A stretch of DNA of 64,000 nucleotides from Geothrix sp. (GCA_019449415.1 JAGRPP010000021.1:57737-121736); one strand, 5' to 3'; positions 51,062-60,199 are shown, counted from the first letter of the stretch. Translations and numbers: made by a program. Notes: a model not told the origin generated them from the letters alone.

Positions 51062-51561
51062 CGCTGCTCCAGCAGGTCGGCCACGGCCATGGCTCCGGCG
51101 CTGGCCGGATCGCCCGTGAGGGCGCGGCGCAGGTAGCCTGCCTGGCCCAGATGAAAGGCCAGGTGCGTGGCCAGGTGCATCAGGAAGATCCCCGTGGGGG
51201 GACGGTGGAGGCCCACCGGGGCCGGGAAGGGGGCCGACTGGACCTCTGGGGTCAAGGCTGTCAGGCCCGCCTCGACTGCAGCGAGGGCAGCTTCCAGCTC
51301 CGCGATGACGGAAGCCCGGCTGCCTTCGCGCTGGGTGAACTCCCGTTCGCGCTGGCGGGCGTAGCCCGTCCCGCCCAGCACGGCGCCCACGAAGTGCTGC
51401 AAGTTGCCCGCGAGGTGGAGGGCCAGGTTGCCCGCGCTGTTGGCGATGCCCGGCACCGTGCGCCAGAGCGCCGCATCGTCGGGGAACAGCCCGACCTCGC
51501 GGATGAAGCAGCGCAGGTCGCGGCGGAATAGGGGCAGGAGGTCGGCGGCGAGGGGCGTCAT
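51058..51561 (-). CDS. DinB-like four-helix protein
   Basis: The 167-residue protein has a histidine in NLALHLAGNLQHFVG and paired histidines in MHLATHLAFHLGQAGYLR, which can form the DinB/YfiT metal site. DinB-superfamily members include thiol-dependent transferases and resistance proteins. ATG 51561 is preferred; ATG 51570 would add three residues. Confidence 0.75.
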   Translation of the reverse strand: MTPLAADLLPLFRRDLRCFIREVGLFPDDAALWRTVPGIANSAGNLALHLAGNLQHFVGAVLGGTGYARQREREFTQREGSRASVIAELEAALAAVEAGLTALTPEVQSAPFPAPVGLHRPPTGIFLMHLATHLAFHLGQAGYLRRALTGDPASAGAMAVADLLEQR

Positions 51562-51603
51562 GGGGACCATCCTAAACCCGAAGGCCTGTGGGATTCTGGG
51601 GGC

Positions 51604-52515
51604 ATGGATCTTCAAGCCCTCCTCGATGACCTGGCCGCCGAGGCCGCGCCGTTTGCGGCGCAGGGCAAGGTGGCGGACTACATCCCGGCCCTGGCGGCGG
51701 TGGATCCCGCGCGGTTCGGGATCGCCCTGGCCACGGTGGACGGGCAGCTCCTCGGCAGCGGCGACTGGCGCGCGCCCTTCTCCATCCAGAGCGTGTCCAA
51801 GGCCTTCTCGCTGGCTCTGGTGCTGGCCCGCGATGGCGAGGCCCTGTGGAACCGCGTGGGCCGCGAGCCTTCGGGCAACCCCTTCAATTCCCTGGTGCAG
51901 CTGGAATACGAGAAGGGCATTCCCCGGAACCCCTTCATCAATGCCGGAGCCCTCATCCTCATCGACCGCCTGCTCGCGCAAACGGGCGACTCCCTGGGCA
52001 CCCTGCGGGCCTTCCTGCGGGCCGAGAGCGGCAATCCGGCGGTGGACCTGGATCCCGAGGTGGCCGCCTCCGAAGCCGCCCACGGGCACCGGAACGCGGC
52101 CCTGGCGCACTTCATGGCCAGCTGCGGCAACCTGGAGAACCCCGTGGAGCGCGTGCTCGACCACTATGTCCGGCAGTGCGCCCTCACCATGAGCTGCGCG
52201 GACCTCGCCAAGGCGGGCCTCTTCCTGGCCAACCACGGCCTGCGGGCCGACGGCTCACGCCTGCTCACCCGCAGCGAAGCCAAGCGCATCAACGCGATTA
52301 TGCTCACCTGCGGCACCTACGACGCGGCCGGGGACTTCGCCTACCGCGTGGGCCTGCCCGGCAAGAGTGGCGTGGGTGGGGGCATCCTGGCGGTGCTGCC
52401 CGAGCGGGGCGTTCTGTGCGCCTGGAGCCCCGCCCTCGACCTCCACGGCAACAGCGTGGCCGGGGTGGAGGCCTTGGACCGCTTCACCACCCGCACGGGG
52501 TGGTCGGTCTTCTAG
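51604..52515 (+). CDS. glsA: Glutaminase (serine-dependent type)
   Basis: The 303-residue length and motifs match bacterial GlsA, which hydrolyses glutamine to glutamate and ammonia. The catalytic Ser63 and Lys66 are in FSIQSVSKAFSL. Further family motifs are NPFINAGALI and the late PGKSGVGGGILAV. It is a single cytoplasmic gene facing reverse-strand neighbours on both sides. Confidence 0.95.
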   Translation: MDLQALLDDLAAEAAPFAAQGKVADYIPALAAVDPARFGIALATVDGQLLGSGDWRAPFSIQSVSKAFSLALVLARDGEALWNRVGREPSGNPFNSLVQLEYEKGIPRNPFINAGALILIDRLLAQTGDSLGTLRAFLRAESGNPAVDLDPEVAASEAAHGHRNAALAHFMASCGNLENPVERVLDHYVRQCALTMSCADLAKAGLFLANHGLRADGSRLLTRSEAKRINAIMLTCGTYDAAGDFAYRVGLPGKSGVGGGILAVLPERGVLCAWSPALDLHGNSVAGVEALDRFTTRTGWSVF

Positions 52516-52528
52516 CTTCCAGGCGCGC

Positions 52529-52852
52529 TCAGTCCTTCCTGCCGCGCAGCAGCCACGCCGCCCAGGCGGTGAAGAGGGCCACGGCGCCCAGGATGAGGGC
52601 CAGACGCAGCCACGGCGCGCCGTGGGCCAGACGCTCGCCCACCCGCATCCAGGCCGTGCCCAGCCAGGCGACGACCCCCAGCCAGAGCGTGGCGGACAGC
52701 GCCGTCTGGATCACGGCTTTGGCGAAGAAGAGCAGCACCAGGGCCGCCAGGGTCAGCGGCAGGGCCAGGGGGAAAGGCAGGCCCAGGCGCAGGGACAGGG
52801 CCCCCAGCATCAGGAGGGCGAGGCAGGCGGGGAGGCGGCGAAGGACGAACAC
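52529..52852 (-). CDS. Small membrane protein, paralogue of the next gene
   Basis: The 107-residue protein starts at GTG 52852 and has three or four hydrophobic segments. Its C-terminal half, MRVGERLAHGAPWLRLALIL then LFTAWAAWLLRGRKD, matches the neighbouring gene almost position by position, so the pair arose by tandem duplication. Function unknown. Confidence 0.65.
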   Translation of the reverse strand: MFVLRRLPACLALLMLGALSLRLGLPFPLALPLTLAALVLLFFAKAVIQTALSATLWLGVVAWLGTAWMRVGERLAHGAPWLRLALILGAVALFTAWAAWLLRGRKD

Positions 52853-52887
52853 GGAGGGGCTCCGGCGGCGGATGAAGCGGGCGGGCT

Positions 52888-53274
52888 CTAGGTGGCCGAC
52901 TGATCCAGGCCCGCAGAATCCATGGCGGAGGTTCCAAACCGGTGCTGGTCCCCCTTCCGGGCGCTCCAGACCAGCCAGGCCGACCAGGCGGTGAACAGGG
53001 TTACGCCCATGAGGATCCCGGCCAGGCGGGACCAGGGCTCGCCGTAGGCCAGCCGTTCCTGCACCCGCAGCCAGGTCATGAAGGCCCAGAGGAGCGAGCA
53101 GAACCCCATGACGCCCGCCATCAGGGCCCGGGCCTCGGCCCAGGGCACCAGGAGCCCCAGCATGAGCAGCACGGTCATGGGGACGATCATGATCAGCGGG
53201 AAGCCCAGGCGCATGAACAGGGCGGCCAGCAGCAGCAGGGCTATTTGGGCGGGGAGGATGCGAAGGAAGGACAT
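52888..53274 (-). CDS. Small membrane protein, paralogue of the preceding gene
   Basis: The 128-residue protein has four hydrophobic segments and RVQERLAYGEPWSRLAGILM followed by LFTAWSAWLVWSARKGD, shared with its neighbour. A short polar tail is extra. It starts at ATG 53274 and is 35 bases ahead of the paralogue. Function unknown. Confidence 0.65.
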   Translation of the reverse strand: MSFLRILPAQIALLLLAALFMRLGFPLIMIVPMTVLLMLGLLVPWAEARALMAGVMGFCSLLWAFMTWLRVQERLAYGEPWSRLAGILMGVTLFTAWSAWLVWSARKGDQHRFGTSAMDSAGLDQSAT

Positions 53275-53323
53275 GGGAACTCCGGCAACCCATAAATCAT
53301 ACTGAGTTGTCCGAAATATTGGA

Positions 53324-54319
53324 TCACAACCCTTCCCACCGGCTTCGCCAGGCTTCCCGGGCCTCCCGGGACAGGAAGGTCCAGGCCACGAAGCGGCTCT
53401 GCTTCTGGCCCTGGGCCATGGGCACGGTGCGGATCTCCTGCGCCCCCGCCTGCCGCAGGGCCCGGTGGATGGCGGGGAGGCTGGCGGAGCTGGAGAGCAG
53501 GGTGGTGAACCAGAGCACCTGGGTGCCGAAGGTTCGGCTTTCCGCGACCATGCGCCGGGCGAAGCCCACTTCGCCGCCCTCGCACCAGAGCTCGACCCCT
53601 TGGCCGCCAAAGTTGAGCAGGGGCTTGGCGGAGGTGCCGCGCCCCAGGTTGCGCCATTTCCGCTGGGTGCCCTCCCGGGCTTCGCGCAGCGACCCGTGGA
53701 AGGGCGGGTTGCAAAGCGTCAGGTCGAAGCGTTCCCCGGGGTCCAGCACGCCCGCGAAGATCGACCCCCGGTCCGGCTGCCGCCGCAGCGTGATGACGGT
53801 CTCCAGGCCGGGATTGGCCGCCAGGATGCGCGCGGCCGAGGCCAGGGCCGTGTCGTCGATGTCCGAGCCCACGAAGGACCAGCCGAACTCGCGGTGGCCC
53901 ACCAGGGGATAGATGGCGTTGGCGCCCACGCCCACATCCAGCGCGCGCACGCCCGGACCCCGGGGGATCGCGCCCCCGTGGGAGGCCGCCAGCAGGTCCG
54001 CCAGGTGGTGCAGGTAGTCCGCCCGCCCCGGCACGGGCGGGCACAGGTACCCGGGAGGCAGCTCCCAGCCGAGGACGCCGTAGGCCACGAGGAGCAGGGC
54101 CCGGTTCAGGGCCTTCACGGCCGCCGGATCCGCAAAGTCGATGGAGGGGCCACCATGGACGGCGCGGATCACGAAGGGCGCCAGATCAGGGCAGACCTTC
54201 ACCAGCTGCGGGAAGTCGTACCCCCCGGCATGCCGGTTGCGGGGGTGCAGGCCCGGCTTGGCGGGCCGGGGCGGGCCTGGTGCGGGCTTCGGTGCGGGCT
54301 TCGGGGCGCGGGATCGCAT
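53324..54319 (-). CDS. rlmF: 23S rRNA (adenine-1618-N6)-methyltransferase
   Basis: The 331-residue protein has the RlmF opening [16 protein letters not shown] after a basic Pro-rich tail. The SAM-binding motif is [16 protein letters not shown] and the catalytic NPPF is in [15 protein letters not shown]. RlmF methylates A1618 of 23S rRNA. The first 20 residues are a lysine/proline tail that could help RNA binding. Confidence 0.92.
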   Translation of the reverse strand: MRSRAPKPAPKPAPGPPRPAKPGLHPRNRHAGGYDFPQLVKVCPDLAPFVIRAVHGGPSIDFADPAAVKALNRALLLVAYGVLGWELPPGYLCPPVPGRADYLHHLADLLAASHGGAIPRGPGVRALDVGVGANAIYPLVGHREFGWSFVGSDIDDTALASAARILAANPGLETVITLRRQPDRGSIFAGVLDPGERFDLTLCNPPFHGSLREAREGTQRKWRNLGRGTSAKPLLNFGGQGVELWCEGGEVGFARRMVAESRTFGTQVLWFTTLLSSSASLPAIHRALRQAGAQEIRTVPMAQGQKQSRFVAWTFLSREAREAWRSRWEGL

Positions 54320-54347
54320 CCGGTCAGTGTCCGCCGGCCGGGGCGAT

Positions 54348-54767
54348 TCAGGGAAGGGCCGGGGCCACCTTGGGCGATGGCGATGGCGAGGGCGAGGGCA
54401 AGGGCAAGGGCGGCGGCTCCTTGAACTCCACGAGGATCACATGGGTGTCGCTGGCGCCGATGTTCTCGCCGATGTGGATCTGGCCCTCCAGGAACACCAC
54501 ATCACCCTTCTTGAAGGTCCGGGTCATGGATTTCCCGTCCGGAAAGGTCAGGCGCCGGGCGAAGTCACTGAGGGCGTAGAGCACCGAATCCGGGTGGCGA
54601 TGCGCATGGGTCCGATCGCCGGGATGGTCCCGGAACTCCAGCACCCGCGTCCGCGCATTCTCGAGGATCACGCGGTACTTCCCGGGATCGGTCCTGGCCG
54701 GGTCTTGGGCTTGGGCCAGGGAGGCGGCGAGGCAGAGGACGGTCGCCAGGGCGGGAGCATGGGTCAT
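54348..54767 (-). CDS. Secreted cupin protein with low-complexity tail
   Basis: The 139-residue protein has a signal peptide ending AQAQ and a cupin-like core with histidines in [17 protein letters not shown] that could bind metal. The C-terminal 25 residues are a Pro/Leu/Ser repeat ([16 protein letters not shown]) encoded by a 6-base tandem repeat near 54372-54418. The start is ATG 54767 behind AAGGAGGAACC. Role unknown. Confidence 0.7.
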   Translation of the reverse strand: MTHAPALATVLCLAASLAQAQDPARTDPGKYRVILENARTRVLEFRDHPGDRTHAHRHPDSVLYALSDFARRLTFPDGKSMTRTFKKGDVVFLEGQIHIGENIGASDTHVILVEFKEPPPLPLPSPSPSPSPKVAPALP

Positions 54768-54844
54768 GGTTCCTCCTTGGGGCCCTTCCAGGGCGAAGGG
54801 CCCCAACATGGTCCCGCCCGGCGGCCCGTCAAGGAGGTCGGGGA

Positions 54845-55420
54845 TCAGGCCTTGGGCTCGGGCTCGGTTTCAGGAAGGGTGCGGGTGGCCAGGAACCAGA
54901 AGGCGAAGGCCAGGAGGATCGTCAGCGTGGCCACGGTATAGGCCAGCTTTCGGCCCTGCCACAGCCCGTCGAACCAGCGCCGGAACTCGGCGGCCAGCAC
55001 ATTCGCCTTCCCGCCGTAGAGCTCCAGATCGCGCAGGTACCGCTTGGTGTCCTCGGGCTCGTAGCCGAGGGGATTGGGCCGCCTGGGCGGGGCCGTGAGG
55101 TAGATGGTGATCGCGCTGCCCAGGCCTCCGGCCAACAGGAGGCTGGTGAGGCTGCGGATGCGGGTGAGGCGGGAGACACGATCCGTCCCGAGCAGGTCGG
55201 CGTGCTCCCAGCCCGAGGCCGCCGCCCGGTCCGCGTCGCGCCGCTCGAGGTCGGCCCGGATCCGCGCCCCCTCGTCCTCGCTGACGGGGTGCCCTCGCCG
55301 GGCGAGCTCCGCCAGGGCGGCCTCCACCGCATCCGTCCGGTAGTCCGAGGGATGCTCGAGGATCCGCCGCAGGTCGGCGTCCGCGAGGGTGGGAAGGCGC
55401 GCGTGGAAGGAGTCGGTCAT
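54845..55420 (-). CDS. Hypothetical membrane protein
   Basis: The 191-residue protein has a charged N-terminal helical domain (LPTLADADLRRILEHPSDYR, then an EAALAELARRGHPVSEDE segment) and two membrane helices near 93-110 and 160-182. The N-terminal part resembles short repeats that react to protein context in other membrane proteins, but I cannot name it. It overlaps no neighbour; the next gene is 9 bases away. Confidence 0.6.
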   Translation of the reverse strand: MTDSFHARLPTLADADLRRILEHPSDYRTDAVEAALAELARRGHPVSEDEGARIRADLERRDADRAAASGWEHADLLGTDRVSRLTRIRSLTSLLLAGGLGSAITIYLTAPPRRPNPLGYEPEDTKRYLRDLELYGGKANVLAAEFRRWFDGLWQGRKLAYTVATLTILLAFAFWFLATRTLPETEPEPKA

Positions 55421-55429
55421 GGAGGCTCG

Positions 55430-55996
55430 TCAGGGTTGGGTGGCGACCTGGTATTCAGTCTGAACCAGACCGCTGGGAAAGGTCCGGGTGGCGATGTGGG
55501 TCAGCCGCACATCCCCGGGCAGGCTGCCGAAGAGGGGGATCCCCTCACCGAGCAGCACCGGGACGCGCGTGATGATCAGGCGGTGGATGAGCCCGGCGCG
55601 CAGGAAGGCCTGGAGGGTGATTCCGCCATCGATGTAGAGGTGATGGGCGCCGCTCGCGGCAAGCCTGGAGACGATCTCGGCCGGAGCCCCGGCCATGTGC
55701 TCCACGATGGCCCCAACGCCTCCAACGCCTCCGGGGCCCCCGGCGCCCCTGACGGCCGCGGCCACATCGACAGGCCGGCTGCTCAGGACCACCACGCGCT
55801 TGTTCCCATAGGGCCAGGCGCCGAAGGTCAGGACTTTCTCGAAGGTGTGGCGGCCCAGCACGAGCGCATCCACGCTGGCCATGAACTCGTCGTACCCGTG
55901 GGGTTCGCCTCCGTCCGCCGGCAACCAGTCGAGGTCCCCGTTGGGGCGGGCGATGAAGCCATCCACGCTGGCGCCGATGAAGATCGATGCGGTCAT
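55430..55996 (-). CDS. Dihydrofolate reductase-like (RibD C-terminal) protein
   Basis: The 188-residue protein begins ASIFIGASVDGFIARPNGDL and has ALVLGRHTFEKVL and a late YIDGGITLQAFLRAGLI. This is the pattern of the RibD_C/DHFR-like family, NADPH-dependent reductases of mostly unknown substrate. A GGAGGT ribosome binding site precedes the ATG. Confidence 0.88.
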   Translation of the reverse strand: MTASIFIGASVDGFIARPNGDLDWLPADGGEPHGYDEFMASVDALVLGRHTFEKVLTFGAWPYGNKRVVVLSSRPVDVAAAVRGAGGPGGVGGVGAIVEHMAGAPAEIVSRLAASGAHHLYIDGGITLQAFLRAGLIHRLIITRVPVLLGEGIPLFGSLPGDVRLTHIATRTFPSGLVQTEYQVATQP

Positions 55997-56027
55997 CGGG
56001 ACCTCCTTCCCTGGCTGAACGGGGTCT

Positions 56028-56558
56028 TCAGCCGCCGAGGTCGCGGTAGAAGACAGTCGTGCTGCAAGCTCCACCCTGCGGGAACAAAGCGTACCCAGGA
56101 ATCTCGCCCACCCGCACCCAGCCCAGGCTTGCGTACAGGCGCGCGGCCTCGCCCCCGGTGACGGCGTCGAGCACCAGCAGCGTCCGGCCGCAGTCCCGGG
56201 CCGTGGCCTCGGCGGCTCGCATGAGGGCGGCACCCAGCCCCTGGCGGCGGGCCCGGCGATGCACCAGCATCTTCGCCAGGTCGGCGCGGTGGGGCTGATT
56301 CTCGGGCAGGTCGAGCACCAGCTGCACGGTGCCGCAGATGCCGTGGCCATCCTCGGCGATCAGCAGCGCGCGCTCTCCCGCCGCCACGCCCCGGGCGATG
56401 CGGCGCCAGAACGCCGTGGCACGGTCCCGGGTCAGCGGCTGCATGAAGCCCACCGAGGCCCCGCCTTCGACGCAGTCGATCAACAAGCTGGCGAGGTCGT
56501 CGATCTGCGCCTCGTCGACCGAGACCAGGCGTCGCAGGGACCAGGCGGGTGGGAGCAT
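56028..56558 (-). CDS. GNAT family N-acetyltransferase
   Basis: The 176-residue protein has the acetyl-CoA motif A region LAKMLVHRRARRQGLGAALM and a late ARLYASLGWVRVGEIPGY. GNAT enzymes transfer acetyl groups to amines, including antibiotics. Substrate unknown. It lies in a series of small accessory genes on the same strand. Confidence 0.88.
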   Translation of the reverse strand: MLPPAWSLRRLVSVDEAQIDDLASLLIDCVEGGASVGFMQPLTRDRATAFWRRIARGVAAGERALLIAEDGHGICGTVQLVLDLPENQPHRADLAKMLVHRRARRQGLGAALMRAAEATARDCGRTLLVLDAVTGGEAARLYASLGWVRVGEIPGYALFPQGGACSTTVFYRDLGG

Positions 56559-56587
56559 GGGGGTGACCTGAGAAAGGAAGGGAGGCG

Positions 56588-57115
56588 TCAGGCGGGCGTC
56601 AGGGGAAGCCTGAAGCCGAAGACCGGCAGGTCCTGCTGAGAGAAGTCCAGGTCCTCCGACCGTACGAAGCCCAGGCGCTCGTAGAGCTGCCAGGCGATCC
56701 GCATGGCCTGTGTCGTGTGCAGGATGACCTGGGCATGCCCCTTCTCCCGGGCCAGCTGGATGCAGGCCTGGGTCAGGGCCCTGCCCACGCCGAGGTTCCG
56801 GGACTGGGAGCCGACGCCGAGCAGGCGGAGGCCGGAAGCATTTTGGACGGTGGTCGCCGTTCCGCCGGAGCCGTACTCGGCCATGTCGCCGAAATAGACG
56901 ACACCGCCCACCAGCTCCTCCCCGGCCAGCGCCACGAGCACCCTGGCATCTTTTTTCTGCGCGAAGCTGCCGATGTGGGCGAGCAGCTCGTAGTAGCGGG
57001 GCTGCTCGTCCGGCGTGGGGAAGCCCTCGAGGTTCGAGTACACCTCGACCATGAGCCGGCCCAGGGCATCGGCCTCGGTTGGGCGAAGGTCCCGGATGGT
57101 GAGCTGCGGGATCAT
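56588..57115 (-). CDS. GNAT family N-acetyltransferase
   Basis: The 175-residue protein has QLTIRDLRPTEADALGRLMV, motif A around LGVGSQSRNLGVGRALTQAC and the QLYERLGFVRSEDLDF end, all typical of GNAT. AAGGAGC precedes the ATG at 57115. It is a second, distinct acetyltransferase next to the previous one. The 134-bp gap upstream has no gene. Confidence 0.88.
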   Translation of the reverse strand: MIPQLTIRDLRPTEADALGRLMVEVYSNLEGFPTPDEQPRYYELLAHIGSFAQKKDARVLVALAGEELVGGVVYFGDMAEYGSGGTATTVQNASGLRLLGVGSQSRNLGVGRALTQACIQLAREKGHAQVILHTTQAMRIAWQLYERLGFVRSEDLDFSQQDLPVFGFRLPLTPA

Positions 57116-57249
57116 GCCTGCTCCTTGCGTGATCGAAGGGGGCGCCAAACCGGCCCGTGTGTGGCCCCAGCGGGCGAAAGGTCCGTTCAGGTTACTGCGA
57201 TCTCTGGGCGTGGATGGATGGGAAAGGGCCTGGACCTCCGCGGCGCTCT

Positions 57250-57783
57250 CTACTTCATCTTCGATTTGAGCTTGAGGTGCTCCCCCGAAATCTCGAACTC
57301 GCCCCGCCCGAGGTGGTGGATGGTTTGCGCGTGCAGGGCGGCATCCTTCCAGGCCTTGACGACTTCCAGCACGAAAAAACAGTACTTGGGCACCAGTCGG
57401 GTATCGACCACCCGGCACTCGAGGTTCGCGAAACATTCGGCGATGAGGGGCGCGCCGACGCGCGAAGCGGGCTTGGCCGTGAGGCCGAACCGGGTGAACT
57501 TGTCCACCCGCCGACCGGAGGTGTTGCCGCAACCCACCACCTGCTCCGCCAGGTCCACAGAGGGAATGTTGAGGACGCAGTCCCGGGCCGCCTGCAGCAG
57601 GCCGAAGGAGTGGTTGCGGTTGCTGATGACGCAGCCGACCAGGGGCGGCTCGAACTCCATCATGGTGTGCCAGGACAGGGCCATGATGTCGCGGTGTCCT
57701 CCGTGTGCAGTCGTGAGCAGGACCACGGGCCCCGGCTCGAGCAAGCCGTAGACCTTGGAGAGGGCGAGGGCTCGTCTGGCCAT
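57250..57783 (-). CDS. Flavin reductase-like FMN-binding protein
   Basis: The 177-residue protein has the split-barrel pattern: PGPVVLLTTAHGGHRDIMAL, then PPLVGCVISNRNHS and FVLNIPS-like strands (CVLNIPSVDLAEQ). Members bind FMN or FAD and reduce it with NAD(P)H for a partner oxygenase. No partner gene is nearby. Confidence 0.85.
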   Translation of the reverse strand: MARRALALSKVYGLLEPGPVVLLTTAHGGHRDIMALSWHTMMEFEPPLVGCVISNRNHSFGLLQAARDCVLNIPSVDLAEQVVGCGNTSGRRVDKFTRFGLTAKPASRVGAPLIAECFANLECRVVDTRLVPKYCFFVLEVVKAWKDAALHAQTIHHLGRGEFEISGEHLKLKSKMK

Positions 57784-57789
57784 GGGCGC

Positions 57790-58329
57790 TCAGGGCTGGC
57801 GGCGCTTGAAATGGTTGCGGCTGTAGACGGCATAGGGCTTGCCTGCCTGCGACAGCTCGAAGGTCTCGGTGAATTCGTCGGCCGAGATCAGGTCGTAGGT
57901 CTCGCGGGCTTTCCAGGAACTGGGGATGTTCTCGACCTGCTCGCTGTCGAAGACCAGCCTGGAAGGGGTGCTCAGGGCTGAGTTGAGCGCGTAGGTGACG
58001 ACGAAGCTTTCCTGATGGAACTGCCGGAAGAGGAGGGTCTTCCGCTTTTTGTCGTGGCTGAAGAGGCTCCAGTGCTCATGGACTTCGCCCGGCTTGTTCT
58101 TTTCCTGGGGCGGGAAGGTGGAGGTGTTGCGCTCACGCATGAACTGACCGCCCAGGATGAATTCGTAATGGCGGACGGCCGTCCCCGTCCCGGGTTCGCC
58201 CGAGGCGGTGCCATGCCAATCCCCGACTAGGAACCGCATCGGCGCCCAGGCATCGGGTTTCGGGGCCTGGACATGGGCCCATGCGGGCCAGCCGATGAGG
58301 CAGAGCAGGAGGGCGGCGGCTTTGGTCAT
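57790..58329 (-). CDS. Secreted lipocalin-like protein
   Basis: The 179-residue protein has a signal peptide (AALLLCLIGWPAWAH). The FLVGDWHGTASGE and HYEFILGGQFMRERN motifs are the start of a ten-strand lipocalin-like barrel seen in DUF1579-type proteins. It should be periplasmic, perhaps binding a small hydrophobic ligand. It sits 6 bases from the flavin reductase gene. Confidence 0.7.
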   Translation of the reverse strand: MTKAAALLLCLIGWPAWAHVQAPKPDAWAPMRFLVGDWHGTASGEPGTGTAVRHYEFILGGQFMRERNTSTFPPQEKNKPGEVHEHWSLFSHDKKRKTLLFRQFHQESFVVTYALNSALSTPSRLVFDSEQVENIPSSWKARETYDLISADEFTETFELSQAGKPYAVYSRNHFKRRQP

Positions 58330-58382
58330 GGTGTCCCCAGGGGGTGGCGAGAGGGGCTGGTCGAGGATGGTGTCAGCCGGAT

Positions 58383-58793
58383 TCAGTGGATCCGGATCAG
58401 CGATCCGACCACGGCCGAGATGATCTGTTCCGAGGTGGTCCGGAAGGTGATGCGGGCCCTGAACACCCGATCGCCGGAGGTGATCTGCAGCTCGTAGGGC
58501 TGGATGCCCAGGGCCCGCAGATGGTCCTTGCCCAGCTTCCACCGAAGGCGGAGGAAATCCGGGGTAGTCTCCATGCCCAGATTTTCCGGCTGGCCGCCGA
58601 TGAATTCGACCTTCCAGGGCCGGTCTCCGGCGGTGGAGGAAATCAGAACCTTCACATAGGTGGACTCGCCCTCCTTGGCACACTCCCCCGTGATGCGAAG
58701 GTCCTTTTCCCGGTGGTGTCCGGTGACGAGCGGCGTGCAACCCGCCCACAGCAGGGTCAGGGTACCCAGGAAGGCCAGGTGTGGGGTTCGCGT
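58383..58793 (-). CDS. Lipoprotein with apparent ACG start codon
   Basis: The 136-codon frame reads (ACG)RTPHLAFLGTLTLLWAGC, a perfect lipoprotein signal with Cys19, but its first codon is ACG where ATG is expected. An AGAGG ribosome binding site lies 6 bases ahead, so this is the natural start position. A GTG at 58655 would remove the whole signal. The mature part is paralogous to 61162-61575: both have an FRTTSxQIxS segment. It is either weakly translated from ACG or a recent start-loss mutant. Confidence 0.6.
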   Translation of the reverse strand, partial: TRTPHLAFLGTLTLLWAGCTPLVTGHHREKDLRITGECAKEGESTYVKVLISSTAGDRPWKVEFIGGQPENLGMETTPDFLRLRWKLGKDHLRALGIQPYELQITSGDRVFRARITFRTTSEQIISAVVGSLIRIH

Positions 58794-58851
58794 GTCGCGC
58801 CTCTGGGAATGAAAGGTGGATGGGGTCGAGCGGCGTGGAGCGTTCGATCCG

Positions 58852-59304
58852 CTACTCGGAAACCTCGGCTAGCAGCGCGTCCCCAAAGTACACCTTGGCA
58901 GGAAAGGCCAGGCGGCCCGTCAAGGCATACTCCCTCGAGGCCCGGGCGCCAGGGGCCAGGCGCAGAGACATGGGCAGCGTGTCATCCGCGAGGTTTCTCT
59001 CGAAGACCGGGAACACCTGGACGCCATCCTTCCCGACGAAGCTCAGATCCTGCGGCTCGAACCGCTTGAACGAAGACCCCTTGTTTTCCACCGTGACCTC
59101 GACTCTGGCCCGGCCCGCGAACTTGCGCTCGCGATCAAACACCTTGTAGCCCGAGAGGGCGGTGATGGTGACGGCGAGATCGCCTGAGACAAAGGGGTGG
59201 GACGGCAGTTCCTTGGCGGCGCACTTCAGGGCACTCTGGGCAGCCATGGGCAGGGCCATCAGTGCCATCAAGAGGGGCAAGACCAGTTTCCGGCCAACGA
59301 GCAT
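58852..59304 (-). CDS. Secreted beta-rich protein
   Basis: The 150-residue protein has a signal peptide (LVLPLLMALMALPMAAQ) and a mature beta-sandwich-like part with an RARVEVTVENKGSSFKRFEP segment. That segment resembles immunoglobulin-like domains measuring about 110 residues. AAGGAGCCACCC precedes the ATG. The leader sequence is similar to that of the lipoprotein at 61162-61575. Function unknown. Confidence 0.65.
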   Translation of the reverse strand: MLVGRKLVLPLLMALMALPMAAQSALKCAAKELPSHPFVSGDLAVTITALSGYKVFDRERKFAGRARVEVTVENKGSSFKRFEPQDLSFVGKDGVQVFPVFERNLADDTLPMSLRLAPGARASREYALTGRLAFPAKVYFGDALLAEVSE

Positions 59305-59362
59305 GGGTGGCTCCTTTGAAGGAGGGCTGACGGAGGAGGCTAGCAAGTTCCGCCGACTCAGG

Positions 59363-59749
59363 TTACTGGCCCACAGGCGGTTCCCAGAGCTCGACCTTGT
59401 TGCCCTCTGGATCCATGACCCAGGCGAACTTCCCGTACTCGGATTCGTCCATCTGGTCGAGCACCTGGCAGCCTTCTTCCTTCAAGGCCTTGACCAGGCC
59501 GTGAAGGTCTTCCACCCGGTAGTTGACCATGAAGGGAGCGGAGCTCGGAGCAAAGTGGTCGCTTTCTCGCGGATCGATCAACCAGGCCGTGGTGCCTGCG
59601 ACCGGCTTGCCCTCGGCATCCGTCCAGTCGAAGGCAGCTCCGCCCCAGGCCTGGACCTCGATCCCCAGGTGCCGCTTGTACCAGGCCTGCAGTGCAGGAG
59701 CGTCCTTGGCCTTGAAGAAGATGCCGCCGATGCCAGTGACTCGTTTCAT
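59363..59749 (-). CDS. Glyoxalase/VOC family protein
   Basis: The 128-residue protein opens VTGIGGIFFKAKDAPALQAW and ends FAWVMDPEGNKVELWEPP, the betaalpha-beta-beta-beta VOC pattern with a late metal-binding glutamate. Members isomerise, cleave or bind small molecules. ATG overlaps the stop of the DUF3788 gene. Confidence 0.88.
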   Translation of the reverse strand: MKRVTGIGGIFFKAKDAPALQAWYKRHLGIEVQAWGGAAFDWTDAEGKPVAGTTAWLIDPRESDHFAPSSAPFMVNYRVEDLHGLVKALKEEGCQVLDQMDESEYGKFAWVMDPEGNKVELWEPPVGQ

Positions 59750-60174
59750 GGAACCTCCGAGGCGCGATGGGGGTGGGCCGTTTTGATTTCAAGCAGTGTA
59801 GCGACCGTTGCAAGCTCATCCGGAGAATGGATCGCGAAACGGATTCCGCGACCTTCAGCATAGGGTCTGGCTTCGAGCAGCAGCTTCTTGATCCCGTCGG
59901 GAAGCGAGCTGGCGAGGGCGAGCTGAAAGGCGCGTTCACCCAGAATGACCGCCACCCAGATCCTTCCCTGATCGGGCGTGAGATAGAGCAAGGTTCGTTT
60001 CTTGTGCTGGAGCAGGCACATGTGGCCGAATTCCGTTTTCGAGGGCTTCCATGTCTCGGCAAGGGGCGCATAGATTGCTTGGGCGTGGCTGATGATCTCA
60101 CTCCAAACGGACAGAGCGGGGCCCAACAGGCCCTTGAGCGCGGCCAGACCGGGAGGGTTGGCGTTCATCGCCAT
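59746..60174 (-). CDS. DUF3788 family protein
   Basis: The 142-residue protein has WKPSKTEFGHMCLLQHKKRT and YLTPDQGRIWVAVILGERA, the DUF3788 pattern; members are small cytoplasmic proteins of unknown role, common on mobile cassettes. ATG 60174 follows GAGG; ATG 60168 is the alternative. The next upstream gene ends 25 bases away. Confidence 0.75.
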   Translation of the reverse strand: MAMNANPPGLAALKGLLGPALSVWSEIISHAQAIYAPLAETWKPSKTEFGHMCLLQHKKRTLLYLTPDQGRIWVAVILGERAFQLALASSLPDGIKKLLLEARPYAEGRGIRFAIHSPDELATVATLLEIKTAHPHRASEVP

Positions 60175-60199
60175 GCGAGAGGCCTCACGCGAGGGCCCA

